Of a stretch of DNA of 64,000 nt, positions 21,560 through 33,019 are shown in pieces. Position 1 is the stretch's first letter, and the number at the start of each line of letters is the position of its first letter. The DNA is from Lutjanus erythropterus (taxonomy: Eukaryota > Chordata > Actinopteri > Lutjaniformes > Lutjanidae): contig CM034608.1 in the NCBI GenBank assembly GCA_020091685.1, positions 2,632,505 through 2,696,504 on the forward strand. The letters are read 5' to 3'. A model generated the notes under the pieces. It worked only from the letters and a program-made list of their open reading frames with translations. It made no database searches and was not told where the DNA came from. Both the position numbers and the translations under genes were made by a program.

Positions 21560-22800
21560 CAAACTCTCAGATTTTAAATCTTGTAACGAGCTGACCTCCG
21601 AGTGATTACATTTTTTATTAAATGTAGACTTCAGCTCTGTCAGATGGAAAATCTGATGGAGTTGACAGCGAACTCTTAATGTTAATCAAAATACACATTT
21701 TTAAACCATAATTCTTATTTAGCTTTGATTTAGTTTAGTTTAGTTTTGGTTGAGACACATCTGACATTATTTAATGAATTTGTCCAAAAATAGAAAGTTT
21801 ACCAGTACTTGAGCAGTATTCCTGCCTTTTTTAAACCAGGAAGTGAGACAGGGGTCCTTAGGTATAGTTAACCCTTTTTATGCCTGATTAAATAATGTTT
21901 GTTTGTTTTTTTATAGACATGTATTTATTGAGTTTATGTGTGAACAATCCACAAACATTACAACAATACAATAAACATAAAATAGTCACACTAATGTAAA
22001 AGTAAAAACAATAAATGGATAAAATAAATACAAATTAATAAATACATTTAAAAATTAATAAATAAAAGGCAGGATAACAGTTTTGTATGAAAGGTGTTAG
22101 ACAGCACAGGAATGAATGGTAGACATAGGAGTAACATCAGCATTTTCCAGAAATATATCACCCCAAATTTCAAAAGCTTCCCCCATTTCACAGTTCTCCA
22201 AGAATGTCATGAAATTTGGTGGATTTCTTTTTCATTGCATATGTCAGCTTTTCAAGGAGAAGACATGCAGAAGCCTGTCCACATTAGGGCGTTTTACCTC
22301 CTTCCAGCAAAGAGAAATCAAGCGTCTAGCTTGCAGAACACATAGATCAGTCATTTTTTTTCCTTTGCTGTTTAACATACAATCCTCTGGATACAAAATA
22401 TAAAGTTCAGGGCATTAGGGCACTGGGTTCTTGGTGATTTGAGAGATACATTTTAAAATTTCATTCTAGAACCTTTCATGTTTTTGTAAAAATTTGACGG
22501 AGTTGACGAGTTCTAATAGTGCATTTTATACCTGTGTTATCAGTAGGTATTAGTTACTTTTAGATTTTAAAGGACTGTCACACATTTTGAAATTGAAATT
22601 GTGGATTCTTGTCTGGGACAAGGTTTGGAAATAAAGTTTAGAAATAAAAAAAAAGAAAGCAAACCAAAACTTTCATAAATTACATATATTTTATGTATAT
22701 TAATCCTTAAAGAATACATTTTCACCAAAAATAATTGAATTAGAGTGTTAAAATTCTATAAAACATAATTCAGCCCAAATCACATCATATCATTCCTTTA
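21560..22800 (-). repeat. Long dispersed repeat, copy 1, split by an L1 piece
   Basis: 21560-21905 and 22480-22800 match in reverse the repeat at 48200-48990; the best-kept words are AGGAAGTGAGACAGGGGTCC, GATGGAAAATCTGATGGAGT and AAAATACACATTTTTAAACC. The match is interrupted only by the L1-like insertion. Non-coding. No termini were found. Confidence 0.8.
21905..22480 (-). mobile_element. L1/Tx1-type LINE, extreme 3' end
   Basis: The minus strand encodes the C-terminal tail of an L1-like ORF2: LQARRLISLCWK, then after a stop FMTFLENCEMGEAFEIWG, followed by an AT-rich 3' UTR. It interrupts copy 1 of the dispersed repeat and so inserted later. Confidence 0.65.
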
Positions 22801-24771
22801 AGACTTTGCCAAACCTTTCCTCAAACCATTGATGGACATATGGAGCACTGAAGTCTACATGGCAGGTCTGTTCACTTTAAATTTACACCCTTGAATGACC
22901 TCAGTCAGCCCTTAAATCATTTATGGAAAAAAGCATTTCATGGTTATGTTATTTAAATAATCTGCTAACAGTCTAAATTTATGCTTGTTTACATTGTTTA
23001 TTATATAAAATAACAATTACATTAGAAGGCTAATTAACCCATTCATTGGTCATGGGTGTCACCTGAATGAAAAAAGTTGTTAAAGTTAACATTGTGTTTA
23101 TTAAAACAAAAAATGACTCAGTGATTTTTGTGAATTTTTCTTTTCCATTAGTGAAACTAACCAAAAATAAAAAAATAAAAAGTTGCATTGTTTTATACAA
23201 TTAAATCACTTACTTTACAGGCCAGATGTGGGAAATGTAAATGTCTGGCTCCTTGACATTTTATTTTCTTCAAATCAGGCCCTTCTAAAAATATTGATTG
23301 AGCAGATCTGATATATTGTGTCAAAATGTATGCTGTGTCATCTTTGATGCACATGTGTTGTTATATATTTTGTTCAGGTGCACCGGACGTTGACAGAGAG
23401 GTATTCCATCAACATGGATACATAGTCAAATGAGTTGCAGTTACAGTCATGACTCTTGATTCAATATCCATCAATACATACATCAATACATTTAATTAGT
23501 TAAATTCTGTCCAAACGTGCTGCTGCAGTGTGTTGTCTTGTTTTTCATTTGTATGTCCTGGTTGTCATTTGCCCATTTGTGATCACATCACCTTATCGGC
23601 TACTAAAATGCAGATGAAAGGTTTGGATATTAATTCAACTTGTACTCAGTACTCAACTATGGTTTTAAAAGTAACTGATTAGATTACATGGTGAACTGCA
23701 TATGATTAAAAAGTACAGACTTGAAAATCTACTCATAAAAGTACAAGTACCCCCAAAAAAACAACTTAATTACAGTTATTTAAGTATTTGTAATTAGTTA
23801 ATTCCACTTCTGAAAAGTTTCAGAGAAACATGTACCAATGTTTATTCAGTCACTCACTGTGTTCAAGCTGTGAAGACAAAAAACATTTAGTAAGCTTGTA
23901 TATTTTCTTCAAAATGATTTTAATGGCTCTTCCCTTTTTTGCTACATAGTTCAGCTGAAGATAGACTAGAAAAGCAGGAATGAGAGGAGGACAACATGTG
24001 GGCCTCGGGATGGAATTGAACCTGTGATGCTGCTGAGGCCTCAGTATGGATGACAGGATGACATTTTCTTTACTTTGTCTGACGTTTTTTTTTTTTTTTT
24101 ATTGCTAATTCAACCTCTGATTTAGATTATTGAAACTGAAAGCTCCTTTCGATTGATTTTTAATTTAATATTGAACATTCACAGTTAATTAAGTGATCAG
24201 CTGACACAAACAAAAAAAAAAAAGAAAAAGGAACAAAAATGCCTCTGCTGTAAAGATAATTGGATTTGTAGGGTCAATCTAAGACAAACAAGTTGGGAGT
24301 GACTGTGGAGTGACTGTGTGTGTTTTTTCTTTGAAAATCTCTGTCTGCATCAGAAAATTACACATACTGACCCCCTGATTTCACAGTTACTGGGATAATT
24401 CATCATTATAACCTGTTCCTGTCATCTGTAGTTAAAGGTCAAGTGAACTGAAGTCATAGAAACTATATTCACTTTCCCACAGACTGCTGAGTGACTCCTG
24501 AGTCACTGATGACTGATGAGCTCTTCACACCAGCTTGAGTTGTATGATCACAAGCTGCAGTTCTTCAGTCAAAATATTTTGAAAGCTTCTATTCCTGACA
24601 TTTGTATATCATTTTGTAGTTATGGTCTGTGTGGTTTTGGTGCAGTCTCAGAAGTCTTATCAGTGTTATTTTCAAGACTGTAGACTGTATCTCAGACTTA
24701 CACTCATCTGGTAACCAGAAACACAACCCTAATTAAATGCTCTCTCAAAGAGAGAAACACACACACACACA
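22801..24771. other. No gene seen; small repeat piece at 23690-23820
   Basis: 23690-23820 is a relic of the family at 11540-12075 (AAAAGTACAAGTAC...TTAGTTAATTCCACTTCTG). The rest is AT-rich without credible frames. A 16-base or longer T run lies near 24085. Confidence 0.5.
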
Positions 24772-26031
24772 CAGTACTGTGCAAAAGTTTGTAGGTTTTT
24801 AGGTTTTAGGCAGGCGTGAGGAAATGCTGTAAAGTAAGAATGCTTTCAAAAATATAAAATGTCATTGTTTATTTTTTAGCAATTTACAAAATGCAAAGTG
24901 AGCTGACAGAAGAAAAAAATATAAATCAAATCAATATTTGGTGTGACCACCCTTTGCCTTCCAAACAGCATCATTTCTTCTACGTATGTTTGCACACAGT
25001 TTCTGAAGGAACTCAGCAGATATGTTGTTCCAAACATCTTGGAGAACTAACCACAGATGTTCTGTGGATGTAGGCTGCTCCATGATGTTGAGATCAGGGC
25101 TCTGTGGGAGTCAAACCATCACTTCCAGGACTCCTTGTTCTTCTTTACACTGAAGATGGTTCCTAATGAAATTTGGGGCCAATCAGATGCTTCCCTGATG
25201 GTATTGCATGATGGATAAGTATCTGCCTGTATTTCTCAGCATTGAGGACACCTTTAATCCTGACCAAATCCCCAACTCCATTTACAGAAATGCAGCCCCA
25301 AACTTGGAAGGAACTTCCACCATGCTTCACTGTTGCCTGCAGACACTCTTTATTGGACCGCTCTCCAGCCCTTCAGTTAACAAACTGCCTTCTGCTGCAG
25401 ACAAATATTTCAAATTTTGACTCATCAGTCCAGAGCACCTGCTGCCATTTTTCTTCAGTTCTGAGCTGATGGCACTGCTGGACATCCTTCGATTTTGAAG
25501 GGAAGTAAGCATAATGTGTCTTTCATCTGCTGCACTCAGTTTCCTTGGCTGACCTCTGCATCTACGGTCTTCAATGTTACCTGTTTCTTTGTGCTTCTTC
25601 AAAAGAACTTGATCAGCACATCTTGAAACCCCAGTCTGCTTTGAAATCTTTGCCTGAGAGAGACCTTGTTGATGCAGTATAACCACCTTGTGTCTTGTTG
25701 CTGTGCTCAGTCTTGTCATGGTGTCTGAGCTGTGACATCAAACTGTCTTCCACAACCTCACCTCTGTAGCAGAGTTTGTCTGTTCCTCACCCAGTTTTAA
25801 GCCTCCTACACAGCTGTTTCTGTTTCATTTAATGACTATGTTTCAGCCTACATATGAAACTGATGATCATTAGCACCTGTTTGATATAACTGGTTAATCA
25901 TACACCCAACTTTGATCCTACAACATCCTGGACTTTGTGCTAGTGTGAAGAATTGATACTGTTTTGAAGGCAAAGGATGGTCACACAAATATTGATATTT
26001 CTTCTGTTGACTCACTTTGCATTTTGTAAAT
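24772..26031 (-). mobile_element. Tc1-like transposon with long inverted ends, right tip lost
   Basis: The left tip is CAGTACTGTGCAAAAGTTTG. Inside it, about 90 bp (TTTACAAAATGCAAAGTGAG, then CAATATTTG and GACCACCCTTTGCCTTC) recur inverted at 25955-26030. The right copy stops at TTGTAAAT and runs into a (GT)n tract, so about 110 bp of the right end are lost. The transposase inside is broken. Confidence 0.88.
25327..25719 (-). pseudogene. Tc1-like transposase, broken
   Basis: A 130-codon frame starts MTRLSTATRHKVVILHQQGL and has the first HTH domain (AKISKQTGVSR) and the GRP-like RGQPRKLSAADERHI linker. It then loses the part with the first catalytic Asp. Further pieces follow downstream in other frames (VKHGGSSFQVWGCISVNG, LVRIKGVLNAEKYRQIL), and the DDE Glu region is full of stops. 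Dead copy. Confidence 0.88.
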
Positions 26032-26035
26032 CGTG

Positions 26036-26575
26036 TGTGTGTGTGTATGTGTGTGTGTATGTGCATGCCGTTCAGGAAATTATTATATATATCTAATATG
26101 AAGTTTGAATATATGGAATAATTGAAACTTGAATATATGGAATGAAAGTCTGAATATATGGAATGAAACTTGAATATATGGAATGAAATCTGATGTCATC
26201 CTACTGGCGCTACCTTGTGTTTTCAGTGTGTATTATTGTTTAGCTTGATGCTAACACATAATGGGAATTACCATTAACATACTAACTGAAATTAGCATTG
26301 TGATCATGGTAAGATTTTCTAAACAAACTTCACTCATATTTGACTTCACATGATAAACATAAAAGGACACATGTGCTCACACTGTCAGTCATATATTCCC
26401 TCTGTGGAAACAAACTAACAGCTGCTGACTTAAACTCTAGTCTGTTACTCTGGCTTCAACACTCCACACTGATCAGCTACAGCAGCTTCAAAGGGTCAAA
26501 AGTGGCTTTAAATACAGTATACACGTATTTAAATTAATATACGTGTGTGTGTGTGTGTGTGTGTGTGTGTACACA
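26036..26575. repeat. Two (TG)n tracts and a 20-bp tandem repeat
   Basis: (TG)n tracts lie at about 26036-26065 and 26542-26572. Between them, at 26098-26192, GAATATATGGAATGAAACTT-like units of about 20 bp are repeated four to five times. Between 26200 and 26540 nothing is recognised. Confidence 0.9.
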
Positions 26576-27584
26576 TATATGCATGTCAGATTTTTATTTA
26601 TTTTTATTTTTATTTATTTATATTTTTATTTATTTATCTTTCTACATTCTCTCTTTTAACCATTTTTATTTTCTCTCTCTTTTTAAAATTTATTGATGAA
26701 GGTTCAAACTAAATTCAAGGAAAATTTAAAGTATATATAAAGTATAAAGTACAGTGCTGCATTCTTAACCAAACGTAGCCCTAACCCCGACCGTCACCCT
26801 GACCAATATTGGGAGTATGAATATATTTGATATAGAACATAGAATATATACATAAAAACACATTTGTGACAAAGATATGTTAAGGCAGCAGGATATTTTA
26901 CAGTTGAACAACAGACATTATTCATGGTATTAGGGTACTGAAAAAGTAAATTTTCCCCAGTGTTTCTCAGAATTATAAATAATTAAAAATAAAAAACCCA
27001 AATGTTTGTATATGTTAAACCTGAATTAGGAAAAGGGATCAAATATATAGTCTACATAAAATGTTGCCTTTCATATAGGTGCGTATTGGACAATATGTAT
27101 ACTGATTCAGTTATAGACCAATATAGCTGTCATAGGCCAATATCAGTCAACTGATATATCAGTTAAAGTTTGTACCATAACTTAATAACAAGCAGCTGCT
27201 ACTGAACTGTAAAGCTAGAAAGAAACAAAAAACAAAAACAATTAATTAAACTTAACATTACCCAATTTACCACCAATTTATTATAGAAAATAAAATGGTC
27301 ACATTTGTTCATCAGTGCTGTGTTAGTAGATATTCAAGAACCAGACAATCATACCACTGTAACACACATGCATGTTTATTGCACATCAAACCAGTGGCCA
27401 TAAGTTTGAGGATGACAAATGTGACAACAATGTCTGGACATTTTAAACTTCCTCCCCCAGGCATGTAACAACACACCAAATTAAGAACATGACTGCGACA
27501 GGAAACACCGTTCATAAAACAACTGTGATTAGAAACCATTAATTCATTTATACTCACACACATAAATAAAATATTCTTTTATAC
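26576..27584. other. No gene seen
   Basis: It begins with a TTTATTTATTTT-rich stretch (26590-26640). The rest is AT-rich and unassigned. Confidence 0.5.
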
Positions 27585-28325
27585 TATTTGTTGGGAACCA
27601 TCATTGACCATCATAACCCCTTATCCTCACCCTACCCACCACACTCATGTGCCTAATCCTAACCCTAAAACAAAGTCTTAATCCTCAAACTGCCTCAAAC
27701 CTGGTTGGACCCAATAAGTATAGTGAGCGCCCGTCTTTTGGGCCCGTAAATATAGTTTAACAAGCCCACACACAGAGATTTGTGTGACAGTGACATTATG
27801 CTTTCCATAGCCCCTTACCCTGCCCCTGCCCATCACAAACCCTAACCCAAACCTAATTTCAATCCTAACCCTTTAGCCAAATTTTAATCATCAGACAACA
27901 CTTTAAACTTGTGGGGCCCCAGTTAGTGCCTATAACCGTTACTCCTTACCCTTACCCAAACCTAACACTTAAACTAAGTCTTAATCCTCAAACAGCCCTT
28001 TAAACTTGTGGGGGCCAACAGTTTGGTCCTCACATACCTGGCTGGACCCCACAAAGGTGGTCAAGTGCCAACGATCCTTACTCCTTACCCTAACCTATTT
28101 CTGACTCTAAACCTTAAGCCAAGTCTTTAATCCTTAGGCAGACCTTTCAACTTGTAGGGTCCAACATTTTGGTCCCCATAAAGCTGGTTGGACCCCACAG
28201 ACCTGGTGGGACCCCACAAGAATGGTCAGACCCCACAAGGCTAGTCAGACCCAACAAGAATAGTGGGCTCTTGGTTTTTGGATCCTACAAATGTAGTTAA
28301 ACAAGCCCCCACCCCCACACACAGG
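27585..28325. repeat. Degenerate block of CCCTAACC-like and GGTCCCCACAA-like units
   Basis: Three or four long imperfect units (each about 130-190 bp) share ACCCTAACC-like words, an AAGTCTTAATCCTCAAAC core, a (T)TTAAACTTGTGGGG(G) core and GACCCCACAA motifs, and end with ACAAGCCC(C)CAC and (CA)n. This is a known kind of fish minisatellite, not a telomere, as the unit is irregular. Confidence 0.75.
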
Positions 28326-29789
28326 CGTTTTATCCAGTAAGAGCACACTAGTTTCTATAATTAGCATGCTACAAATGTGTTTTTCAGTCACTGAAAGGTA
28401 CACCGTTTAGAAATGAAAGAGAATATTCAATAGTCTGACAAATAATCTTCACTCATGACCCACTTACAAGTTTTTTCTGGAGCTCATGATCTATGTAATC
28501 CATGTTTAAAACTCCATCGGAAGATGAAACCAAGGTCAAGAAAGACTTTAATGCTCAAACATCCACTAAGTTAAAAGCAGCCCCTAGAGGCTACATTTGT
28601 CATTACACTCAAAATACAAATACAGCAAAAAATGTGTTTTATCAGCAATAAAGCTAAAACTATAAATTTAGTCCTGAGGGTGGCATTGGAGGAAAGCATG
28701 AATTTTATTTCTATTAGATTAAATTTTTTCTTATGTGTCAAAGGATATTTTGCCCTGATAGTAGCTCTAGAGAGAAGGTCGGGGGTCACAAAACATTTAG
28801 TATCATCCTCTGGGAACAGTCTCAGATACATGACATTACTGCTTACTCTAGCATGTTGGGAAGTGAAATCACACACATGGGGATTCCCTTTGAAAGGCTT
28901 ACGACATTACACACAGCTATGACTCACACTTGTTGTTGCACTGTCACTGATGAGATAAACCATCCAAACAAAACTTTACATCATCTGGAGTTAGTCACAC
29001 ACAAGCAAACATCAGAAGTTGTGTACGGCTTGACTTTCTCAGCTAATGAGTCATTTCTTTGAATGTGAGCTGTTCTACTGAACAACATCAGCCCATCTGC
29101 AACACAGCACACTGTGTCACTCAGTTTCCAATTTCCAGGTTCTCGTAGCAATGGTTCACACACATATCAAGCAGTTTTACCATTGTGGAAACTCCACTGA
29201 CTTGTGAGTTAGGAGTTTCTCTGCAGGCTGCCATTCAAATGAAGTGTGGGAGCTGAGTACTTAACAGTAAGTACATTACATAGTCACAGAGTCAAAGTTC
29301 ATTGTAATAAGCAAACATGATAGAAATCAGCATAACTTTCCCACAGTAAAATTGTGACGTTGCTGTTAGATGGAAAAATTAAGTGATTCGACAAAGTTAC
29401 CATAAACTACTACTCTCAGTTCTACTCTCAGTTTTAAATCATTTCAAACTTCCCATATTTATTGCAAGGAAGTTACACAAAGTGTCTGCATTGCATATTT
29501 TTACATAAAGAGAAAGTCAATTATAATTTTTTATACTTATATTTTGGGGGGGATCTATTTTTAGCGTTGCTCCAACTGTTCTTCAGGCTTCCCTAGGTTT
29601 TACATTTCAGTCACGTTTCTCCACACGCGTCATAAATTCACATTTAATCTGTAAACCAGACTGTAAGCACAAGTTGTGTCAAATGTCCTCCATCTGTGAG
29701 ACTCACTGTGGCTTGAAGGGGAGACAAATTTGACATATGAAAGCCCACTTCTGCTAATGAAATGAAAACAAAAAAAAGATCTTGTAAGT
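28326..29789. other. No gene seen
   Basis: Open frames at 28571-29163 on both strands overlap and match nothing known. Confidence 0.5.
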
Positions 29790-30180
29790 CATATTAATGA
29801 TTAACTTTCTCAAAATAATTGTTTAGTATCTCAAAATAATGAGTTTGGACAAGCATTCCCAAACTTAAGAATGCCATAGCCCAGATGGAAATCCGAAAAT
29901 CATTTGCGGCCCACGCAAACCTTTAATGACAATTTAAAAATGTTTTATCTATTTATTTGTTATGACCTCTCAAGGCCCACCGGCAGGGCCTTCATGTCCA
30001 ATATTTTGGAAATCACCGACCAAAGGATATTAAAATAATGATACAGTATCTAAAAATAATGACTTAGTATCTCAAAAATAATTAGATAATATCTAAAAAA
30101 CTGAGGAACCTTCTCAAAATAATGAGATATGAGATACTATGTCATAATTTCTGGAGAAATTTTGTCATCATAATAACGGA
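29790..30180. repeat. Imperfect repeats of TCTCAAAATAATGAG
   Basis: At least six copies of a 15- to 30-bp motif (AGTATCTCAAAATAATGAG and variants) surround an unrelated stretch (29870-30010) that itself carries a fragment like the ends of hAT MITEs (GGCCCACGCAAACC). Confidence 0.7.
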
Positions 30181-30730
30181 ATGGATCTTATTTTATAAAT
30201 CACATTTGCAGAAGTGGTCTCCCACAGACAGGGAACTAGGTCCTGAATAAAACATTATTTCTAAGCAAAGTGATGATAAGATGGTTTCTATGGACACACA
30301 CACACACACTGTTTACTGTAGTTATTTTCAGCAGCTGTCATTACACTGGTCAGGTGGTGAAGTGACTAATCAAGTTCTGCATTTGAAAATCTAAACCAAC
30401 ACTTCCTAATCTGTATGTTTGACCTCTGCAGTAAAAGCGTACAACATTAAAATTGATATGTTCTATTCCGTTTTAGTTTAAAGTTCTTCTCAGCAGATGA
30501 CAGGTGTATTGCTGAGCTTGAAGTACAAATGATGAAACAGAAAACACATTTTTTGTGCTGTCACAGTTGGAGATTGTGGAGCTGACAGTGGACAGGGGAG
30601 CAGAGGCACAAAGTACAACATGATCCTACAAAGGATAATTCTGGTTTATTACATGTAGGGCCCTTTTTTGGCGGTTTAACAGTAACTGTGCTCATGAGAG
30701 ATCTGTAAACCTGGCGCCACTAAAAACAAG
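30181..30730. other. No gene seen
   Basis: Unassigned intergenic sequence with a short (AC)n at 30296-30309. Confidence 0.5.
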
Positions 30731-32030
30731 GGTAACACTTTATACTGAGGTGCTTGTAATAAGCATTAGTTAACAGTAATAAGGCCCTTATAATATGCTT
30801 ATTAACATTAATATGACTAAGACTATGAAAGTGTTAATAATAGCATAATCAACATTATAAGAAACAGTTAATACACTCTTAAGACCTGCCATTGTATGGA
30901 TATTATATGGTTCAGAAAACAATGATAATATTATGTCGGGCAACATATTCATTCCACAATATTCAGGTTTTGCATTTTTACTGTTTATTATTCAATAATA
31001 ATAATTAATAACAATTATTATTATTTTGCATAATAAATGTCCTTTAAATAGCCTACTACTGGGCAAACCGCCCAGCCCTATTTTGGGCTGAATGTTTGTA
31101 TGACAAATGTTTTATAAATGAAGTTGAGTTCAGATGAGTTGAGTTGGACTTTAAATTTCAAGTCCCTCAGGATCTCCCCTGGTAGAGTCCATGCTTCATG
31201 TATGGAGTCATTATTGTGATTATTGCAGCATCCTGGGCTAAATTCCAGCAAAGTACATCCCCTCTTACTCCCCGCATTCTTCTGTTCTCTCTCCAGCTAT
31301 CACTGTCCAATAAAGGCAAAAAGCCTGTTCACTGTTAACAAATGCATAATAAAGGATTAATTAACCGTAGAAAGCATGGTTCACACTTTAGATCCAGTAT
31401 CCCCCAAAACAGGCATCGTTAACTGTTAATAGGTGTGTAATAAAGGATTAATTAACCTTTATAAGCACTGTTCATACTTCAGCTCTGGTACCCCAAAAAT
31501 GCATAGTTAACCATTAATAAGTGCATAATAAAGGATTTTATTAATCTTACTAAGTATTGTTCACACTTTAGATCTGGTACCACCAAAATGCATTATTAAC
31601 TGTTAATAAGTAATAAAGGATTAATTAACCTAAGTAAGCATTGAGTCTGATACCTCCTAAATGCGTACGTAACTGTTGATAAGTGATAAGTGTATAGTTA
31701 ACTCCTAATAAATGAATAATAAAGTATGTAGAAATCATAATAAAGCAACAACAACAGCTTAGTAAAGGTTTAACAAATACATAATAGGCTAAACCCAATG
31801 AATGTGTTTGTAATGTTATCATAAAGAACTGTAAGATGATCATAAGGTTTTTGCTAACATTCTTAGGCTCCTCTGAACTGTTAACATGGTTCTTATAAGT
31901 GCTTATAAATGACTTATAAGCTCACATTAAATCGTTTATTAGGTTATTATTAACAATTATTAATTAATAAACATCTAATAAGGGCCTTATTACCAACTAA
32001 TTAATGTCTGTTACAAGTTCAAAAGTGTCC
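30731..32030. mobile_element. Foldback DNA element with internal tandem repeats
   Basis: The two ends are imperfect inverted copies of about 55 bp: GGTAACACTTTATACTGAGG with GTAATAAGGCCCTTA inward on the left, and TAAGGGCCTTATTACC with TTTTGAACTTG-type reversed sequence on the right. Between 31320 and 31720 a unit of about 84-91 bp (containing TAATAAAGGATTAATTAACC) repeats four times, at 31347, 31438, 31527 and 31611. No coding capacity or clear TSD. Confidence 0.72.
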
Positions 32031-32402
32031 AACAGGTCAGGAAATATGAGCAGACACAGAATCAGACAGGTTGTAATCTGACTTTTTTGGAAGCGAAAAT
32101 GAAAGAATACTGTCAAATTATTCCCTAAACTGTCTGCTGCAAACATCCACCACAGTTTAAAGGCCGGCTGTGATTCACTGGGACATTGTTTGAATGTAAC
32201 AGTGTAGTTTCATCCCTGTCTAAACAAACTGACTGATTGCACGGTATTTGCTGGTTACTACAGCTCTCTTGAAAGTAAAAATTTACAATTGCCTATTTGT
32301 CTGACCATTTGCAGAAATCCCAGGGAGTCCACCTCAGGAACTGCAATTTCTTGTAATTGCCCCCTCTAAATCCCCTGTGTCTGACAGCTTTGTTGTGAGC
32401 AG

Positions 32403-32580
32403 CAGATCTCAGCAGTTATTTTGGACCCAAGTCGTAATAAATTGGAGTTATCCTTAAATGGATCACACAAGGTCTTTGAATGCCTCATGAATGCTTGCTT
32501 TGGACCAAGTTGTAATAAACTTATGTTTTAATGGCTTACGTGAGGTCTTGGTCTTTGAATGCCTCATGAAAACTTTGTGG
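32403..32580. repeat. Direct duplication of about 80-85 bp
   Basis: TTTGGACC(C)AAGT(C/T)GTAATAAA and GTCTTTGAATGCCTCATGAA both occur twice. If the sh3glb2 3' UTR reaches this far it would be within it; I saw no clear poly(A) signal that fixes the UTR end. Confidence 0.75.
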
Positions 32581-32911
32581 TAAAAACACCTGTTAGCAAA
32601 GTGAGGGAATGTAACTTTATCTGTGGCCTCATCACACTCTGGGTACACACTACTGGAATGAAGAAGAAGTTTGTGGTGACCCATGTGGCCACATCAGACG
32701 AAACTGTTGCTCAACATGAATGTGTGCTGCAACTTCCTCCTATTAGTGACCTGCGTTCATCAAAACTTTCCAAAGGGTTTGCATAAGCGTTAAAGACAGC
32801 CACGGATCAGAACACGCTAAGTGTACTAAATGCACACATGTGACAGTAGATACAGCTTTTTGCAAGTGTGTGTGTTGTGTGTGTTGTGTGTGTGTCCGCT
32901 TGTTTGGTCCA

Positions 32912-33019
32912 TTAGCTCAGCAGTTCAAGGTAGGTGACCGGGACTTTGCCCTTGTCGTTCCCCCGTTCTCCAATCAACCAGTCAGGGTCCATTCCTGGTA
33001 CGGTGTATACGGTAATGAG
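32912..33019 (-). CDS. sh3glb2: sh3glb2 last coding exon (C-terminal half of SH3 domain)
   Basis: This exon starts after a good acceptor (TTTGTTTCTACAG) and codes for 35 residues and the stop TAA at 32914-32912. It carries the second half of the endophilin-B SH3 domain: LITVYTVPGMDPDWLIGERG, with the ligand-binding Trp, then GKVPVTYLELLS at the very C-terminus, the ending typical of endophilin B proteins. It joins in phase 0 to the exon ending LSLLADE. The stop is followed by a (GT)n tract in the 3' UTR. The residue pattern is nearly that of mammalian SH3GLB2. Confidence 0.97.
   Translation of the reverse strand, partial: LITVYTVPGMDPDWLIGERGNDKGKVPVTYLELLS

Noticed and set aside
27600..28320. 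CCCTAACC words resembling interstitial telomere repeat
   Set aside because: The motif is not in regular TTAGGG tandem and sits in longer degenerate units with GACCCCACAA; it is a fish minisatellite.
28571..29163. Several frames of 60-109 codons
   Set aside because: All are overlapping in different frames with no recognisable domain.
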